From positions 62,001 to 126,000 of the forward strand of contig NZ_JROO01000006.1 in assembly GCF_000826685.1 (NCBI RefSeq): a stretch of DNA of 64,000 bases, given 5' to 3'. The notes under the pieces are model-generated. The model saw only the letters and a list, made by a program, of their open reading frames with translations. It was not told where the DNA came from and did no database searches. This stretch comes from Streptomonospora alba. Lineage in GTDB: Bacteria > Actinomycetota > Actinomycetes > Streptosporangiales > Streptosporangiaceae. The position numbers and the translations under genes are program-made. Of the stretch, positions 43,832 through 52,786 are shown piece by piece. Position 1 is the first letter of the stretch; each line of letters opens with the position of its first letter.

Positions 43832-43837
43832 TTAGTC
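43832..43837 (+). promoter_or_regulatory. -10 box TAGTCT, leaderless promoter of the DUF2510 gene
   Basis: TAGTCT is followed by 8 bases (GTCCGCC and the A of ATG counted as start) and the ATG at 43846, without any ribosome binding site. Confidence 0.5.
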
Positions 43838-43845
43838 TGTCCGCC

Positions 43846-45579
43846 ATGGGTGGACAGATCGAGCCAGGCTGGTACGCGGATCCGCAGGGCGGGCAGGACC
43901 TTCTGCGCTGGTGGAACGGCGACGAGTGGACCCTGCACGTTCGCTCCCTCTCCGAGCTCAGAGGAACCGGCGCGGCCGCCGGCGCCGACGACGAGGCGAC
44001 AGCCGATCTGAGCGGCGTGAACAGCGGAGCGGACGACGAGGCGACAGCGCCCGACCTGGGCTCCTCCGCGCCTTCTGCGATAGCGGACGAGCCCAGCACC
44101 GTGCGCATCGACCCCGGACAACGCCCCGAAGCCGCACCCGCCCAGGCCGACGACGAACCCACCGACGACCTCGCCGGCGACGGCTCCACCATGCGCATCG
44201 ACCCCGCGGCCGCATCCGGCCATCCAGGCGGGGCCGCCTCCGACTTCGACGACCCCACCGACGATCTGAGCGGCCGATCCCCCGAAGGCACGGCGCGCCT
44301 GGCCCCCGAGGAGACCGCGGTGGCAGGGGCGGGGAACCACGCCCCGCAGGGCGATCCCGCCGACGGGGCGCCGGGCGCGCCGGGCGCGGGTTCGACCTTG
44401 AGCATCGACCCGTTCAAGGACAACGACGAGCCGACCGACGACCTGGCGGACAACCGGCCGGGCGAGGCCCAGGGCGGCGGTTCGGCCCCAAGCACCGCCG
44501 TCTTCGACCCGAACGATCCCGGTTTCACCGTGGCGGGCTCCGGAGCAGCCGGTTCCGGCGGCCATGCGGCCGGCGGCGCCGGCGCGGAGGGTGCCGACGA
44601 CGGAGAAGAGAAGCGCTTCCGTCTGGGAAGGCTCCTGGGGGACCTCAAAGAGGGCTGGTCGGAGATCTCCGAGGAGCGCCGCCAGCGCAAGGAGGAAGAG
44701 GAGCGCAAGCGCGCCGAGGAGCAGGCCAAGCGGGCCCAGGAGGAGGCGCGCCGCGCCGCCGAGGCCCGGGCACAGGCGCAGCAGACTCCTCAGAGCCCCA
44801 GCCAGAGCGGAGCCGCGTCCGGCGCCTCCGGCTCCGGTGCGGGTGCGGCGCCGGAGCAGTCGGCTCCCGGCGCCCCCCAGGCGGATCCCCAGCAGGCGCC
44901 CGCCGCGCCCCAGTCGGAACCGCAGCAGCCGCCGTCCGGCTCTCAGCAGTCCTGGGCCGCCGGCGGCGGCCGGTCCGGCGCACCCGGCGAATCCTCGGCT
45001 CCCTCCTACCCGCCGCCTTCGCCGCCCTCGGGGCCGCAGCAGGGCTACAACGCTCCGCCGCCCGCCTACCCCGGCCCCTCCGGACCCCAGCCGGGCTACG
45101 GCCCCCAGCCGGGACCGGGAGGGCATCCGAACCAGGGGCCGCCGCAGGGACCTCCCCCCGGTTACCCGCCGCCCTCCGCGCAGCCGCCCGCCGGGCCGCC
45201 TCCGTCAGGGCGACGCGACCGACAGCCCGACCAGTACCCGATGCCGCAGGGCTATTCGGGCGGCCCGCAGCCCGGCGGGTATCCGCCGTATGCCCAGCAT
45301 CCGCCCGGTGGCCCGGGCGGCTACCCGGCGGGCGGCCCGGGCGGTCCACAGCAGTGGGGCGGCCCTTCCGGCGGACAGCAGCCGTGGGGGCAGCCGCCTC
45401 CGCCGCAGCCGCGCCGCCCGCAGCAGCCCCCGCAGCGGAAGAAGAGCGGCTGCGGCGGTTGCCTGGGCGGCTGCCTGTTCGTGGTGCTGCTGTTGATCGT
45501 GGCCGCGGGTGTAGCCGGCTATCTGCAGTACACCGGCTCCTACGACATCCTCGGCGAGGTCTTCGGCGTCTACCTGTGA
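43846..45579 (+). CDS. DUF2510 membrane protein with repeated acidic Thr motifs
   Basis: 577-aa protein: N-terminal DUF2510 module (IEPGWYADPQGGQDLLRWWNGDEWT), then about residues 45-215 with repeated DDEATADL / DDEPTDDLAG / DDPTDDLSG units and three copies of STVRIDP / STMRIDP / STLSIDP, a charged coiled coil (about 265-310, EERRQRKEEEERKRAEEQAK), a long Pro/Gly/Gln-rich region, and a single membrane helix near the C-terminus after a SGCGGCLGGC cysteine cluster. The Thr-in-acidic-context repeats look like targets for Ser/Thr kinases and FHA readers (inference). Leaderless start. Function unknown; probably an envelope scaffold. Confidence 0.8.
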   Translation: MGGQIEPGWYADPQGGQDLLRWWNGDEWTLHVRSLSELRGTGAAAGADDEATADLSGVNSGADDEATAPDLGSSAPSAIADEPSTVRIDPGQRPEAAPAQADDEPTDDLAGDGSTMRIDPAAASGHPGGAASDFDDPTDDLSGRSPEGTARLAPEETAVAGAGNHAPQGDPADGAPGAPGAGSTLSIDPFKDNDEPTDDLADNRPGEAQGGGSAPSTAVFDPNDPGFTVAGSGAAGSGGHAAGGAGAEGADDGEEKRFRLGRLLGDLKEGWSEISEERRQRKEEEERKRAEEQAKRAQEEARRAAEARAQAQQTPQSPSQSGAASGASGSGAGAAPEQSAPGAPQADPQQAPAAPQSEPQQPPSGSQQSWAAGGGRSGAPGESSAPSYPPPSPPSGPQQGYNAPPPAYPGPSGPQPGYGPQPGPGGHPNQGPPQGPPPGYPPPSAQPPAGPPPSGRRDRQPDQYPMPQGYSGGPQPGGYPPYAQHPPGGPGGYPAGGPGGPQQWGGPSGGQQPWGQPPPPQPRRPQQPPQRKKSGCGGCLGGCLFVVLLLIVAAGVAGYLQYTGSYDILGEVFGVYL

Positions 45580-45886
45580 CGCATGCGGCACCGGTGGGCC
45601 CGGATCGTACGCGGGGACCGGGTGTCCTGCGCGTCCGGGCTCGGCGCCGCCCCCGGACGGTGGCGGCCCGGAAGAAGCCGAGCCGGTGAGCACGTCCGGG
45701 CGGATCGGTCCGGTGGATCCGTTCCGACGCGTCCGCGGCCGGTCCCGCACCCGTGTCGTCGGCCGGCCCCTGCCCAGCCTCCGCTGAGGTGCCTTCAGGC
45801 GCGCCGCACCCCCGCAGCACCCTCCGGTTCCCTGCGAACGCGCCTGCGCGGTCGGACGCGCTGTGAAACGTCCTAAGCTGGCCCGT
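45580..45886. other. Intergenic region before orn
   Basis: About 300 GC-rich bases without a plausible gene or RNA. The leaderless -10 of orn (TAAGCT, 45874-45879) is at the right end. Confidence 0.5.
45874..45879 (+). promoter_or_regulatory. -10 box TAAGCT, leaderless promoter of orn
   Basis: TAAGCT then 7 bases then ATG, with no Shine-Dalgarno between. Confidence 0.5.
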
Positions 45887-46564
45887 ATGAACGACTGCTT
45901 GGTGTGGATCGACTGTGAGATGACGGGGCTCGACCTCGAGAACGACGCGCTGATCGAGGTGGCCTGCCTGATCACCGACGGCGAGCTGAACCAGCTCGAC
46001 GAAGGGGTCGACATCGTCATCAAGCCGCCCCAGGCGGCCCTCGACCAGATGGGCGACTTCGTCACTCAGATGCACACCACGTCAGGTCTGCTTGAGGCGC
46101 TCGACAGCGGAGTCACCGTTCAGGAGGCCGAGGACCGCGTGCTGGAGCACATCCAGCGCCACGTGTCCGAGCCCAAGAAGGTGCCGCTGTGCGGCAACTC
46201 CATCGCCACCGACCGCCTCTTCCTCGCCCGCGACATGCCGCGGATCGACGAGTTCCTCCACTACCGGATGATCGACGTCTCCAGCATCAAGGAGCTGCTC
46301 CGCCGCTGGTACCCGCGGATCTACTACGCGAGCCCGGAGAAGCACGGCGGCCACCGGGCACTGGCCGACATCACCGAGAGCATCCGTGAGCTGCGTTACT
46401 ACCGCGCGGCCGCTTTCGTCGCCCCGCCCGGCCCCGACAGCGCCACCGCGCGCGCCGTCGCCGCCGACGTCGCCGCAGGCGGGACGGGTCGCCGGGAGCA
46501 GGAGCGGTCGAGCGAGAACGGGTCCGGCACGTCCGCCGCGGGCGCCTCCGGAGCGGAAAACTGA
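45887..46564 (+). CDS. orn: Oligoribonuclease
   Basis: DEDDh 3'-5' exonuclease degrading 2-5-nt RNA fragments and pGpG to mononucleotides, thereby finishing RNA decay and c-di-GMP breakdown. Seen: [11 protein letters not shown] (Exo I), [15 protein letters not shown] (Exo II) and [16 protein letters not shown] (Exo III, His and Asp). The core ends near residue 180; a 40-residue acidic Ser/Gly tail is extra compared with E. coli Orn. The ATG at 45887 is preferred to an upstream one because homology begins at [14 protein letters not shown]. tRNA-His follows 70 bases on; orn next to tRNA-His is a common actinobacterial arrangement as I recall it. Confidence 0.95.
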   Translation: MNDCLVWIDCEMTGLDLENDALIEVACLITDGELNQLDEGVDIVIKPPQAALDQMGDFVTQMHTTSGLLEALDSGVTVQEAEDRVLEHIQRHVSEPKKVPLCGNSIATDRLFLARDMPRIDEFLHYRMIDVSSIKELLRRWYPRIYYASPEKHGGHRALADITESIRELRYYRAAAFVAPPGPDSATARAVAADVAAGGTGRREQERSSENGSGTSAAGASGAEN

Positions 46565-46634
46565 CCGGAGCACCCACACACGTGGGCTAGAATCAATTCT
46601 GAACGCAGGCACGGTGATCCCGGCCCGCGCTCAT

Positions 46635-46708
46635 GGTGGGTGTAGCTCAGTCGGCAGAGCACTTGGTTGTGGTCCAAGAAGTCGGGGGTTCAAGTCCCCT
46701 CACTCACC
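46635..46708 (+). tRNA. tRNA-His (GTG anticodon)
   Basis: Full cloverleaf by eye: acceptor GTGGGTG/CACTCAC (one G-T), D-arm GCTC...AGAGC, anticodon stem CTTGG/CCAAG enclosing TTGTGGT with anticodon GTG, variable loop AAGTC, and T-arm GGGGG-TTCAAGT-CCCCT. An extra G at -1 faces C73, the His identity element. CCA is not encoded. Confidence 0.97.
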
Positions 46709-46717
46709 CCGGATGGA

Positions 46718-46756
46718 AAGCCCCGCGTCACGGTCCGCCCGCGGCGCGGGGCTTTT
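46718..46756 (+). terminator. Terminator after tRNA-His
   Basis: AAGCCCCGCG ... CGCGGGGCTTTT hairpin with a T-run, 10 bases after the tRNA. Confidence 0.85.
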
Positions 46757-46849
46757 CGTGTTCCGTGGGCCCGCGCGAGGGTGGGCGTCCCGCACGAGGT
46801 CCGTCCGCGGACCGCCGGAGCCTCACGCGCGACGCCCGCCGGGGCCGAG

Positions 46850-47467
46850 TCAGCGCAGGACCCGATAGCGCACGTGCGTGACCGCAGGCGAATCCACCAC
46901 CCGGTCCGGCTCCAGCCGCGACCCGCCCGCCAGAGGGCCGTCGAACAGCCGCGTCCCGGCGCCGAGCACCACGGGCGCGATGTGCACTTCCAGCTCGTCG
47001 AGCAGCCCGGCCTCCAGGCGCTGCCGGACGGCGGCGGCGCCGCCGGAGACCCGCACGTCCTTGCCGTCTGCGGCTTCGCGCGCCTGCTCGACGGCGCTGA
47101 CGGGGCCGTCGGTGACGAACTCGAAGGTCGTACCCCCTTTCCGGCCCCAGGGCTCACGCGAGTTGTGCGTAAGCACGAAAACGGGCGCGCGAAACGGCGG
47201 CGGATCCGCCCAGGCGACCTCGCCCTCGTCGAACATGCGGCGGCCCATGACGTAGGCGCCGGCGCGGTCGAACTCCTCCTTGACGATCTCGTTGTCGCGA
47301 ATGCGCTCGCCCGACTCCACACCTTGGCGCTCACGCCAGGCCTCCAGGTCGAACACCCACCGGTGCATCTTGGAACCCCCGTCCCCCAGCGGGTTGCGGG
47401 GCCCTGCATCGGGCCCGGCGACGAACCCGTCCAGGGAAACACTCACGCTGGCGAAGACCGTGCTCAT
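46850..47467 (-). CDS. RibD/dihydrofolate-reductase-like family protein
   Basis: 205-aa protein with the DHFR-like RibD C-terminal fold. Seen: VFASVSVSLDGFVAGPDAGP at the N-terminus, YVMGRRMFDEGE, APVFVLTHNSREPW, VRVSGGAAAVRQRLEAGLLDE and LEVHIAPVVLGAGTRLFDG. The Gly-rich cofactor region is intact, but there is no deaminase domain, so this is the widespread stand-alone group of unknown substrate rather than riboflavin biosynthesis. GGAGAGGG precedes the ATG. An in-frame frame extension upstream lacks support. Confidence 0.9.
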   Translation of the reverse strand: MSTVFASVSVSLDGFVAGPDAGPRNPLGDGGSKMHRWVFDLEAWRERQGVESGERIRDNEIVKEEFDRAGAYVMGRRMFDEGEVAWADPPPFRAPVFVLTHNSREPWGRKGGTTFEFVTDGPVSAVEQAREAADGKDVRVSGGAAAVRQRLEAGLLDELEVHIAPVVLGAGTRLFDGPLAGGSRLEPDRVVDSPAVTHVRYRVLR

Positions 47468-48306
47468 GTCGTCCCTCTCCTTCCGGTCGCGGACGTGGGG
47501 TGGACCGCTGCCGAACCGCAGACTCATCGCTTCCGCTGCGCCTAGGGAAGGAGGCGGGGGGAAGGGGCGGCCCGTCAAAGCGGTGGATCAGCGAGTGCGC
47601 CCCTGGGAGATGTCCTCGCTGCCGACCGTCGGGCCCCGGCCACCCGCTGACAGCACCGGTCTACGCCCGCCCCCGCCCGCCGCCGTTGTCCCCAACTCCC
47701 GATCCGCCCTGCCCTCGGGTGGGGCTGCGCCGTTACGATACGGATTCGGTCGGGTCCACTCCGCTCGGGCCGCCCCTGCCCGGGTATGGACCGCTTCCGT
47801 ACGTCACTTCGGCCGAAGGGAGACTCGATGGCCGAGTTCCGCAGCAGTCCCGTTCCGAGCTGAAACGCCGCTCCGCCCCGGTCGGACGCGCCCCCGTCGC
47901 GCCCGGAGTCCGATCCGCCCTCGACCCGCGTGAACTCGCCGTTCATCTCGGGGACGACGGCACGAATCCGCGGACGGAAAAGACGAATAGTGTGCACCGC
48001 ACCGCTGACTTCACGATTTATGCCGGTCGAATGGAATCGAACGCGATCACCGGTTGATCATTTCCTTGCGGCCTTCACTCTGGGCCTCCCGGCGGGCCGG
48101 TGATCCGCGGGATCCCCTGCAGCACCGGCGCAGTCGCCAATCCACAAGAGAGTGGACTCTTACCCCGTTGATCAGAGGTACACCGTTACCATATGCCGGG
48201 ACAGTGCCAACATGCCCTTCACCGTCCCCATGCGGAAAACCGATAGTGACGTCCGCGTCCCTCTCCTCCCGGTCCCCTGTCCCCCCGTCCTCCCGGAGCC
48301 TGTCAC
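47468..48306. other. Long intergenic region before the Tad locus
   Basis: About 840 bases. No convincing gene: frames on both strands are Arg/Pro-rich and lack ribosome sites. Present are the perfect palindrome CTTCGGCCGAAG (47807-47818) and a more A/T-rich stretch from about 47970 to 48240 that probably contains the promoter of the 48307 gene. Confidence 0.5.
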
Positions 48307-49707
48307 GTGATCCATGACCAGACCAGGTCCGCAAGCGTCGTCGCCCTCCTCGCCGATATCCCGACCACGGGACATCTCGGCGCGGCACAGGCGCAGCGCT
48401 TCACCTTGGACGGTCATGACCTGGCTGAGCGGTCGGGCGCCTTCGTCGACTTCGCCCGCCACCACGCCGCCCAGGGCACCAAGGTCGTTGCGCTCTATCC
48501 GCACTGGCGCGGCGAGCACGCGCGCCGCGCGGTCGCCTTCGCCCGAGGTGCGCTGCGCGAGGACGCCGTCGCCGCGGTGGGGGTGGATCTCTCGCCGTTG
48601 GCACTGTCGCTGATCGCCGACCAGCTGGCCTATCTGTGCCCCTACCTGCCGCCGGGCATAATCGCCGGCCTGGCCGACGAGCTCCCCCGGTACACCCTGG
48701 CCGGCGGGTGGCTGCGCAACGTCGCCAATCTCGCCGCCATCCCCATCTCGGTGAACCAGCACCTGGGCTCCTTCGCTCCCGGCGTCACCTACCTCGCGCT
48801 GTGCTCGCCGGTGCCGCAGGTGACGCGGGCGCCCAAGGGCGAGGCCGGGCCCGGGCTGCCGTTCCGCCCGCAAGAACCCGTGCAGGTGCTGCACTCCAGC
48901 GGCGGGGGCTTCGACACGACGGCGTTCGAGGGCCAGCTCCTGCCCGCGCTGCAGGCGGTGGCCGTCCGGCGGCTGCCCGCCCAGCCCCTCGGTCCCCACT
49001 ACTGGGGCTCGGCCAAGTACGCCGAGTTCGTTGCCTTCAGCGCCCACCCGCGCGCGCTGACCGATCCCGCCCGCAGGGTGCGGCCCGCCGCCTGCAGCTG
49101 GTGCGGCGAACCCACGATCGTTCCGGTGTGCCGGTTCTGCGGCGCAGCGACCGCCGTGCCCGACCAGCCTCCGCGCCCCTCCGGGTCCGCTGCTCCGCCC
49201 GCTCCCGCGCCGCCCCCCGCTCACCGCCCTCCCCCGGCCCAGCCTCAGGCACCGCCGCCCGCCCCCGCTCCCGCCGTCGGCCGCGAGACGCGCCGGCCGG
49301 ACGGCGCCGACTCCGCCCCTCAGCGGCCCCGACCTCCGCAGCCTCCTCCCGCACGTGACGAGGACCCTCCGGTTCCCCAGGCGCTGCCGCCGCTTCCCCC
49401 GGACCCCGGCCACTCCCGGTCCGGGCCGGAGACGCCGTCGGCGTCCATGGGCCCGGCCGCCGCACCTCCCGGATCGGCACCGCCCGGGTACCTCCTGCAA
49501 TCGGCGCCCGAGGCCGGCGCCCGCCCGGCATCGGCCCTCCCGCCCGCCGACGGCGGCGCCGATACCGGTCCGCCGTCGCCTTCCGCCGGCGACCGCGCCC
49601 CCGATCCGCCGACCGGCACCGGACCGCGGCGCCCCGCGCCCTCCGCGCCCGACGACGGTCCCCGGTGGGAACAGGGTGTGCCCTCCGTCCCCCGTGCCCC
49701 CGAATGA
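48307..49707 (+). CDS. Zinc-ribbon and Pro-rich protein upstream of the Tad locus
   Basis: 466-aa protein, family not recognised. Seen: an alpha/beta N-terminal domain (about 1-255; TKVVALYPHWRGEHARRAVA, IPISVNQHLGSFAPG), a C-x2-C ... C-x2-C zinc ribbon (CSWCGEPTIVPVCRFCG, about residues 263-279) and a 185-residue Pro/Ala-rich disordered tail. No signal peptide or membrane helix, so cytoplasmic. GTG start with GGAG about 9 bases before. It lies 76 bases before cpaB on the same strand and may be the first gene of the pilus transcript, but no known Tad component matches it. Confidence 0.65.
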   Translation: MIHDQTRSASVVALLADIPTTGHLGAAQAQRFTLDGHDLAERSGAFVDFARHHAAQGTKVVALYPHWRGEHARRAVAFARGALREDAVAAVGVDLSPLALSLIADQLAYLCPYLPPGIIAGLADELPRYTLAGGWLRNVANLAAIPISVNQHLGSFAPGVTYLALCSPVPQVTRAPKGEAGPGLPFRPQEPVQVLHSSGGGFDTTAFEGQLLPALQAVAVRRLPAQPLGPHYWGSAKYAEFVAFSAHPRALTDPARRVRPAACSWCGEPTIVPVCRFCGAATAVPDQPPRPSGSAAPPAPAPPPAHRPPPAQPQAPPPAPAPAVGRETRRPDGADSAPQRPRPPQPPPARDEDPPVPQALPPLPPDPGHSRSGPETPSASMGPAAAPPGSAPPGYLLQSAPEAGARPASALPPADGGADTGPPSPSAGDRAPDPPTGTGPRRPAPSAPDDGPRWEQGVPSVPRAPE

Positions 49708-49783
49708 GCGCCCCAGGGCTGCCCCGCCCCGGCGCCGAAATCCGCAGCGGCCTTGAGGCCCGTCCGCTTAGAAACGGAGCGCC

Positions 49784-50605
49784 ATGAACCCTCGTCAACG
49801 GCGCGGCATCCTGCTCATGATCGTCGCCGCCATCGGCGGTGTCGCCGTGTTCCTCACGGTGGTGTCGTACATGAGCGCGCTCAACAGCGAACTGGGCACC
49901 TCCCGGACGACACTGCGCCTGACCCAGGACGTCCAGCCCTACGAGGAGCTCACCCAGGAGATGGTCGAGGAGTACGAGGTCCCCGCGCGGTACTTCGACG
50001 CCGAGACGTTCATCGACGACTTCGCCGAACTCACTCAGGAGGCCGACCGGCTGCCGGTGGCCTCCAGCGCCCTGCGCGAGGGAGAGCTGTTGCAGCGCAG
50101 CATGGTCATCGCGGCGCCCGACCTGCAGGAGGGCGAACGCGAGATCGCCATCATGGTCGACGCCGAGACCGGCGTGGCCGGCAAGGTGGGCCGCCAGTCG
50201 CGGGTGGACGTCTACGCCACCTTCAATCCCGGCGAAGGCCAGCCGCAGGCGTGCGCCTACCGGGTGCTGACCGACATCGAGATCCTCGACATCGGCGACG
50301 TCGGCTCGACCATCGACGAGAACACCGGCGGCACCAACAACGTGGTGCCGGTGACCTTCCGCCTCAGCCCCGACCAGGCGCTGAACCTCACCTACGCCGA
50401 GGCGTTCTCCAGCAGTCTGCGCCTGGCCGCGGTCAGCCCCCAAGGCTCCGGCGACCCGGGCAACCAGGAGTTCTGCTCCGAGGACCAACTCGACGGGCTC
50501 GATGTGCCGTCCGACGGCTCAAGCGACTCGGGCGACTCCGGCGACTCCGGCGACTCGCAGAAGGCTCCCCGGACCCAGCGGCCCGACCAGTCCGAGGGCG
50601 CGTGA
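49784..50605 (+). CDS. cpaB: CpaB/RcpC-like Flp pilus assembly protein
   Basis: Periplasmic-face component of the Tad (Flp) pilus machine. Seen: an N-terminal membrane helix (about residues 9-30), the SAF domain opening LRLTQDVQPYEELTQEMVEE, ASSALREGELLQRSMV and the CpaB core EREIAIMVDAETGVAGKVG-x-QSRVDVYATF. The C-terminus is a Ser/Asp/Gly repeat (SDSGDSGDSGDS). GGAG precedes the ATG. The stop codon overlaps the next start by one base (TGATG), coupling it to cpaE. 273 aa, typical. Confidence 0.85.
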   Translation: MNPRQRRGILLMIVAAIGGVAVFLTVVSYMSALNSELGTSRTTLRLTQDVQPYEELTQEMVEEYEVPARYFDAETFIDDFAELTQEADRLPVASSALREGELLQRSMVIAAPDLQEGEREIAIMVDAETGVAGKVGRQSRVDVYATFNPGEGQPQACAYRVLTDIEILDIGDVGSTIDENTGGTNNVVPVTFRLSPDQALNLTYAEAFSSSLRLAAVSPQGSGDPGNQEFCSEDQLDGLDVPSDGSSDSGDSGDSGDSQKAPRTQRPDQSEGA

Positions 50606-52311
50606 TGAGCGGCTACCAGGTGATGCTCGGCGTCCCCACGGGCGAGGTGGAGGACGCGCTGCGTTCGCGCTTGGACGAGCTGCTCGACACCGAGGTCGTC
50701 GGCGTGCACCGCACGTCCGAGGAGATCGCCGACAGCGCAGGGCAGGTGCCCACCCTCGACGTGGTGCTGGTCCACGAGCGGATCGGGCCGCAGCCGGTGT
50801 TCGACCTGATCCGCGAGCTGTCGCGCAGCCGTCCGCAGCTTGCGGTCATCCTCGTGGTCGAGGAGGTCGACTCCGACACCTTCGCCCACGCCATGGAGGC
50901 CGGCGCCCGCAGCGTGCTGTCGGCCAAGGCCGGCGTCGACCAGGTCGCCCAGCGGGTGACCGCCGCCGCCGACTGGTCGCGGACGCTGCGCCGCCACCTG
51001 GAGGCGGCGTCGCTGGACGTCCCGATGGACGGCCGCAAGGGCTCCATCGTCACCTTCAGCGGCGCCAAGGGCGGCGTGGGCACCACCACCAGCGCCATCC
51101 ACCTGGCACGGGCGGCCGCCCGGTCGGGGCGGGTGGTGTGCCTGGTCGACCTCGACCTGCAGTCGGGCGACATCCCCGGCTACTTCGACCTCAAGCACCG
51201 GCGCAGCATCGCCGACCTGGTCGAGGCCGCCGACGACATCAGCGCCTCCATGCTCGCCGACACCCTGTACGTACATCCCGAGGGCCTGCACATCCTGCTC
51301 GCCCCGCACGACGGCGAGCGCGGCGAGGACGTCACCGGCCGCGCCGCCCGCCAGATCCTGGGGGCCCTGCGGTCGCGCTACGACCTCGTGCTCGTCGACT
51401 GCGGCACCGCGACCACCGAAGCCAGCGCGATGGCGGTCGAACTCGCCGACACCGCAGTGCTGCTGGTGACCCCCGACCTCCCCGCGCTGCGGGCGGCCCA
51501 GCGGGTGGTGGCGATGTGGGGCCGGCTGCAGATCCGCGACTCCCACGAGGCCACCGCGCTGCTGATGCGCCACAGCCGCAAGAACGAGATCCAGCCGGAC
51601 TTCGCCCGCAAGCTGCTGGCCACACCGATCCTGCGCACCGCGGTTCCTGCCGCCTACCGGGCGGTGGAGGAGGCCTCCAACACCGGCGATCCCGCGCGCG
51701 TGACCGACGAGGGCCTGCTGCGCTCCTTCGCCCAGGTCGCCTCCGAATTGGGACTGCTTCAGCGGCCCGAGTCGCCCTACGATCACGACGGCTCCGGCGA
51801 GTCCGCCTACCAGGCCGCACCCGCTGCGCCCGGCGCGCCCGATCCGCACGCCGAACCGGCTGCGGCGCGCGAGCGGCGGGGCCGGACGCGGCGGCGACGC
51901 GGCGACTCCGGCGCGCTGTTCGTGGAGTTCGCCGCCACCCTGCCCTTCGTCGGCCTCGCGCTGCTGGTGACCTGGCAGGTTCTGCTGGTGGGGCTGACAG
52001 GCATGTTCGCCTCGCACGCCGCCAACGAGGGCGCCCGCCAGGCCGCGATCGACTCCTCCGACCACGAGGCCATCACCGAGGAGGCGGCCAAGCGCGTCAG
52101 TCCTCCGTGGAACGACGAGGGCACGCTCGACGTGGAGGTCGTCGGAACCGGCGCGGGACAGGCCGTACAGGTCTCCATCGCCACGCCGGTGTTCCTGCCC
52201 GGCGTCGACGGCCCCTGGGACATCAGCAGCCGGTCGCTGATCATCCCCGAGGACTCCGCCGAGCCCGGCGAGGAGACCGCGCCGCCCGCAGGGGAGGACG
52301 ACGATGCCTGA
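50605..52311 (+). CDS. cpaE: CpaE-type ATPase fused to a TadE-like pseudopilin
   Basis: 568 aa joining two Tad components. Residues 1-145 are a receiver-like domain (VPTLDVVLVHERIGPQPVFD); 146-400 a MinD/ParA-type ATPase with deviant Walker A FSGAKGGVGTTTSAI, LVDLDLQSGDIPG and LVLVDCGTATTEASAM, which localises the machinery. After an Arg-rich linker comes DSG436-ALFVE441, a perfect type IV prepilin site (Gly then Glu at +5), a membrane helix (about 437-462) and a TadE-like ectodomain (ASHAANEGARQAA). No in-frame ATG, GTG or TTG precedes the pilin part, so it is a true fusion. I recall similar fusions in Streptomyces. Overlaps the next gene by 8 bases. Confidence 0.88.
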   Translation: MSGYQVMLGVPTGEVEDALRSRLDELLDTEVVGVHRTSEEIADSAGQVPTLDVVLVHERIGPQPVFDLIRELSRSRPQLAVILVVEEVDSDTFAHAMEAGARSVLSAKAGVDQVAQRVTAAADWSRTLRRHLEAASLDVPMDGRKGSIVTFSGAKGGVGTTTSAIHLARAAARSGRVVCLVDLDLQSGDIPGYFDLKHRRSIADLVEAADDISASMLADTLYVHPEGLHILLAPHDGERGEDVTGRAARQILGALRSRYDLVLVDCGTATTEASAMAVELADTAVLLVTPDLPALRAAQRVVAMWGRLQIRDSHEATALLMRHSRKNEIQPDFARKLLATPILRTAVPAAYRAVEEASNTGDPARVTDEGLLRSFAQVASELGLLQRPESPYDHDGSGESAYQAAPAAPGAPDPHAEPAAARERRGRTRRRRGDSGALFVEFAATLPFVGLALLVTWQVLLVGLTGMFASHAANEGARQAAIDSSDHEAITEEAAKRVSPPWNDEGTLDVEVVGTGAGQAVQVSIATPVFLPGVDGPWDISSRSLIIPEDSAEPGEETAPPAGEDDDA

Positions 52312-52732
52312 GCCGGTGCGGAGCCGGGAGCCCGCGGATGCCTGCGCGAGCGCGGCCCCCGCCGGCCGACGCGGTGCGCGCCGGCGCCCCCGCGGCGACC
52401 AGGGCTCCCAGATCCTGGAGTTCGCCGCCTATTTCCCGCTGTTCATCCTGGTCGCCACGCTGGCGCTGGAGACCTTCTTCGCGTTCATCGCCGCCGAGCG
52501 CATGGAGCACGCCGCGCGCGCCGCCGCCCGCGCCGCCGGGACCGAGGGCGTGGCGGGCGCCGAGTCCACCGCGCGCGCCGCGCTGCCCTCGTGGCTGTCG
52601 GGGGCCGACGTGGCGGTGGGCGGCAACGGCCAGGGCGGGTATTACACCGAGATCACCGTCGACTTCCCCCTGATGTTCCCCACCCCCGGTTTCGACCTCG
52701 ACCTCTCACGGCGGGTGGAGATGCCGCTGTGA
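52304..52732 (+). CDS. TadE-like pseudopilin
   Basis: 142-aa minor pilin. Seen: a basic 34-residue leader ending GDQG, then SQILEFAAYFPLFILVATLA with Glu at +5 after the cleavage Gly, a membrane/pilin helix, and a small ectodomain with ARAAARAAGTEG, typical for TadE. GGGGAGG precedes the ATG, which overlaps the cpaE fusion stop. The long leader resembles actinobacterial TadE proteins. Confidence 0.88.
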   Translation: MPEPVRSREPADACASAAPAGRRGARRRPRGDQGSQILEFAAYFPLFILVATLALETFFAFIAAERMEHAARAAARAAGTEGVAGAESTARAALPSWLSGADVAVGGNGQGGYYTEITVDFPLMFPTPGFDLDLSRRVEMPL

Positions 52733-52786
52733 CCGCCCCGACCCCGCGCACGTGCCCTTCACCGCCATCCGACCGCAGGTAGTGCC

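Noticed and set aside
47575-47997. A 140-codon minus-strand frame in the gap before the Tad locus
   Set aside because: No ribosome site, no family motif, Arg/Gly-rich composition typical of chance frames.
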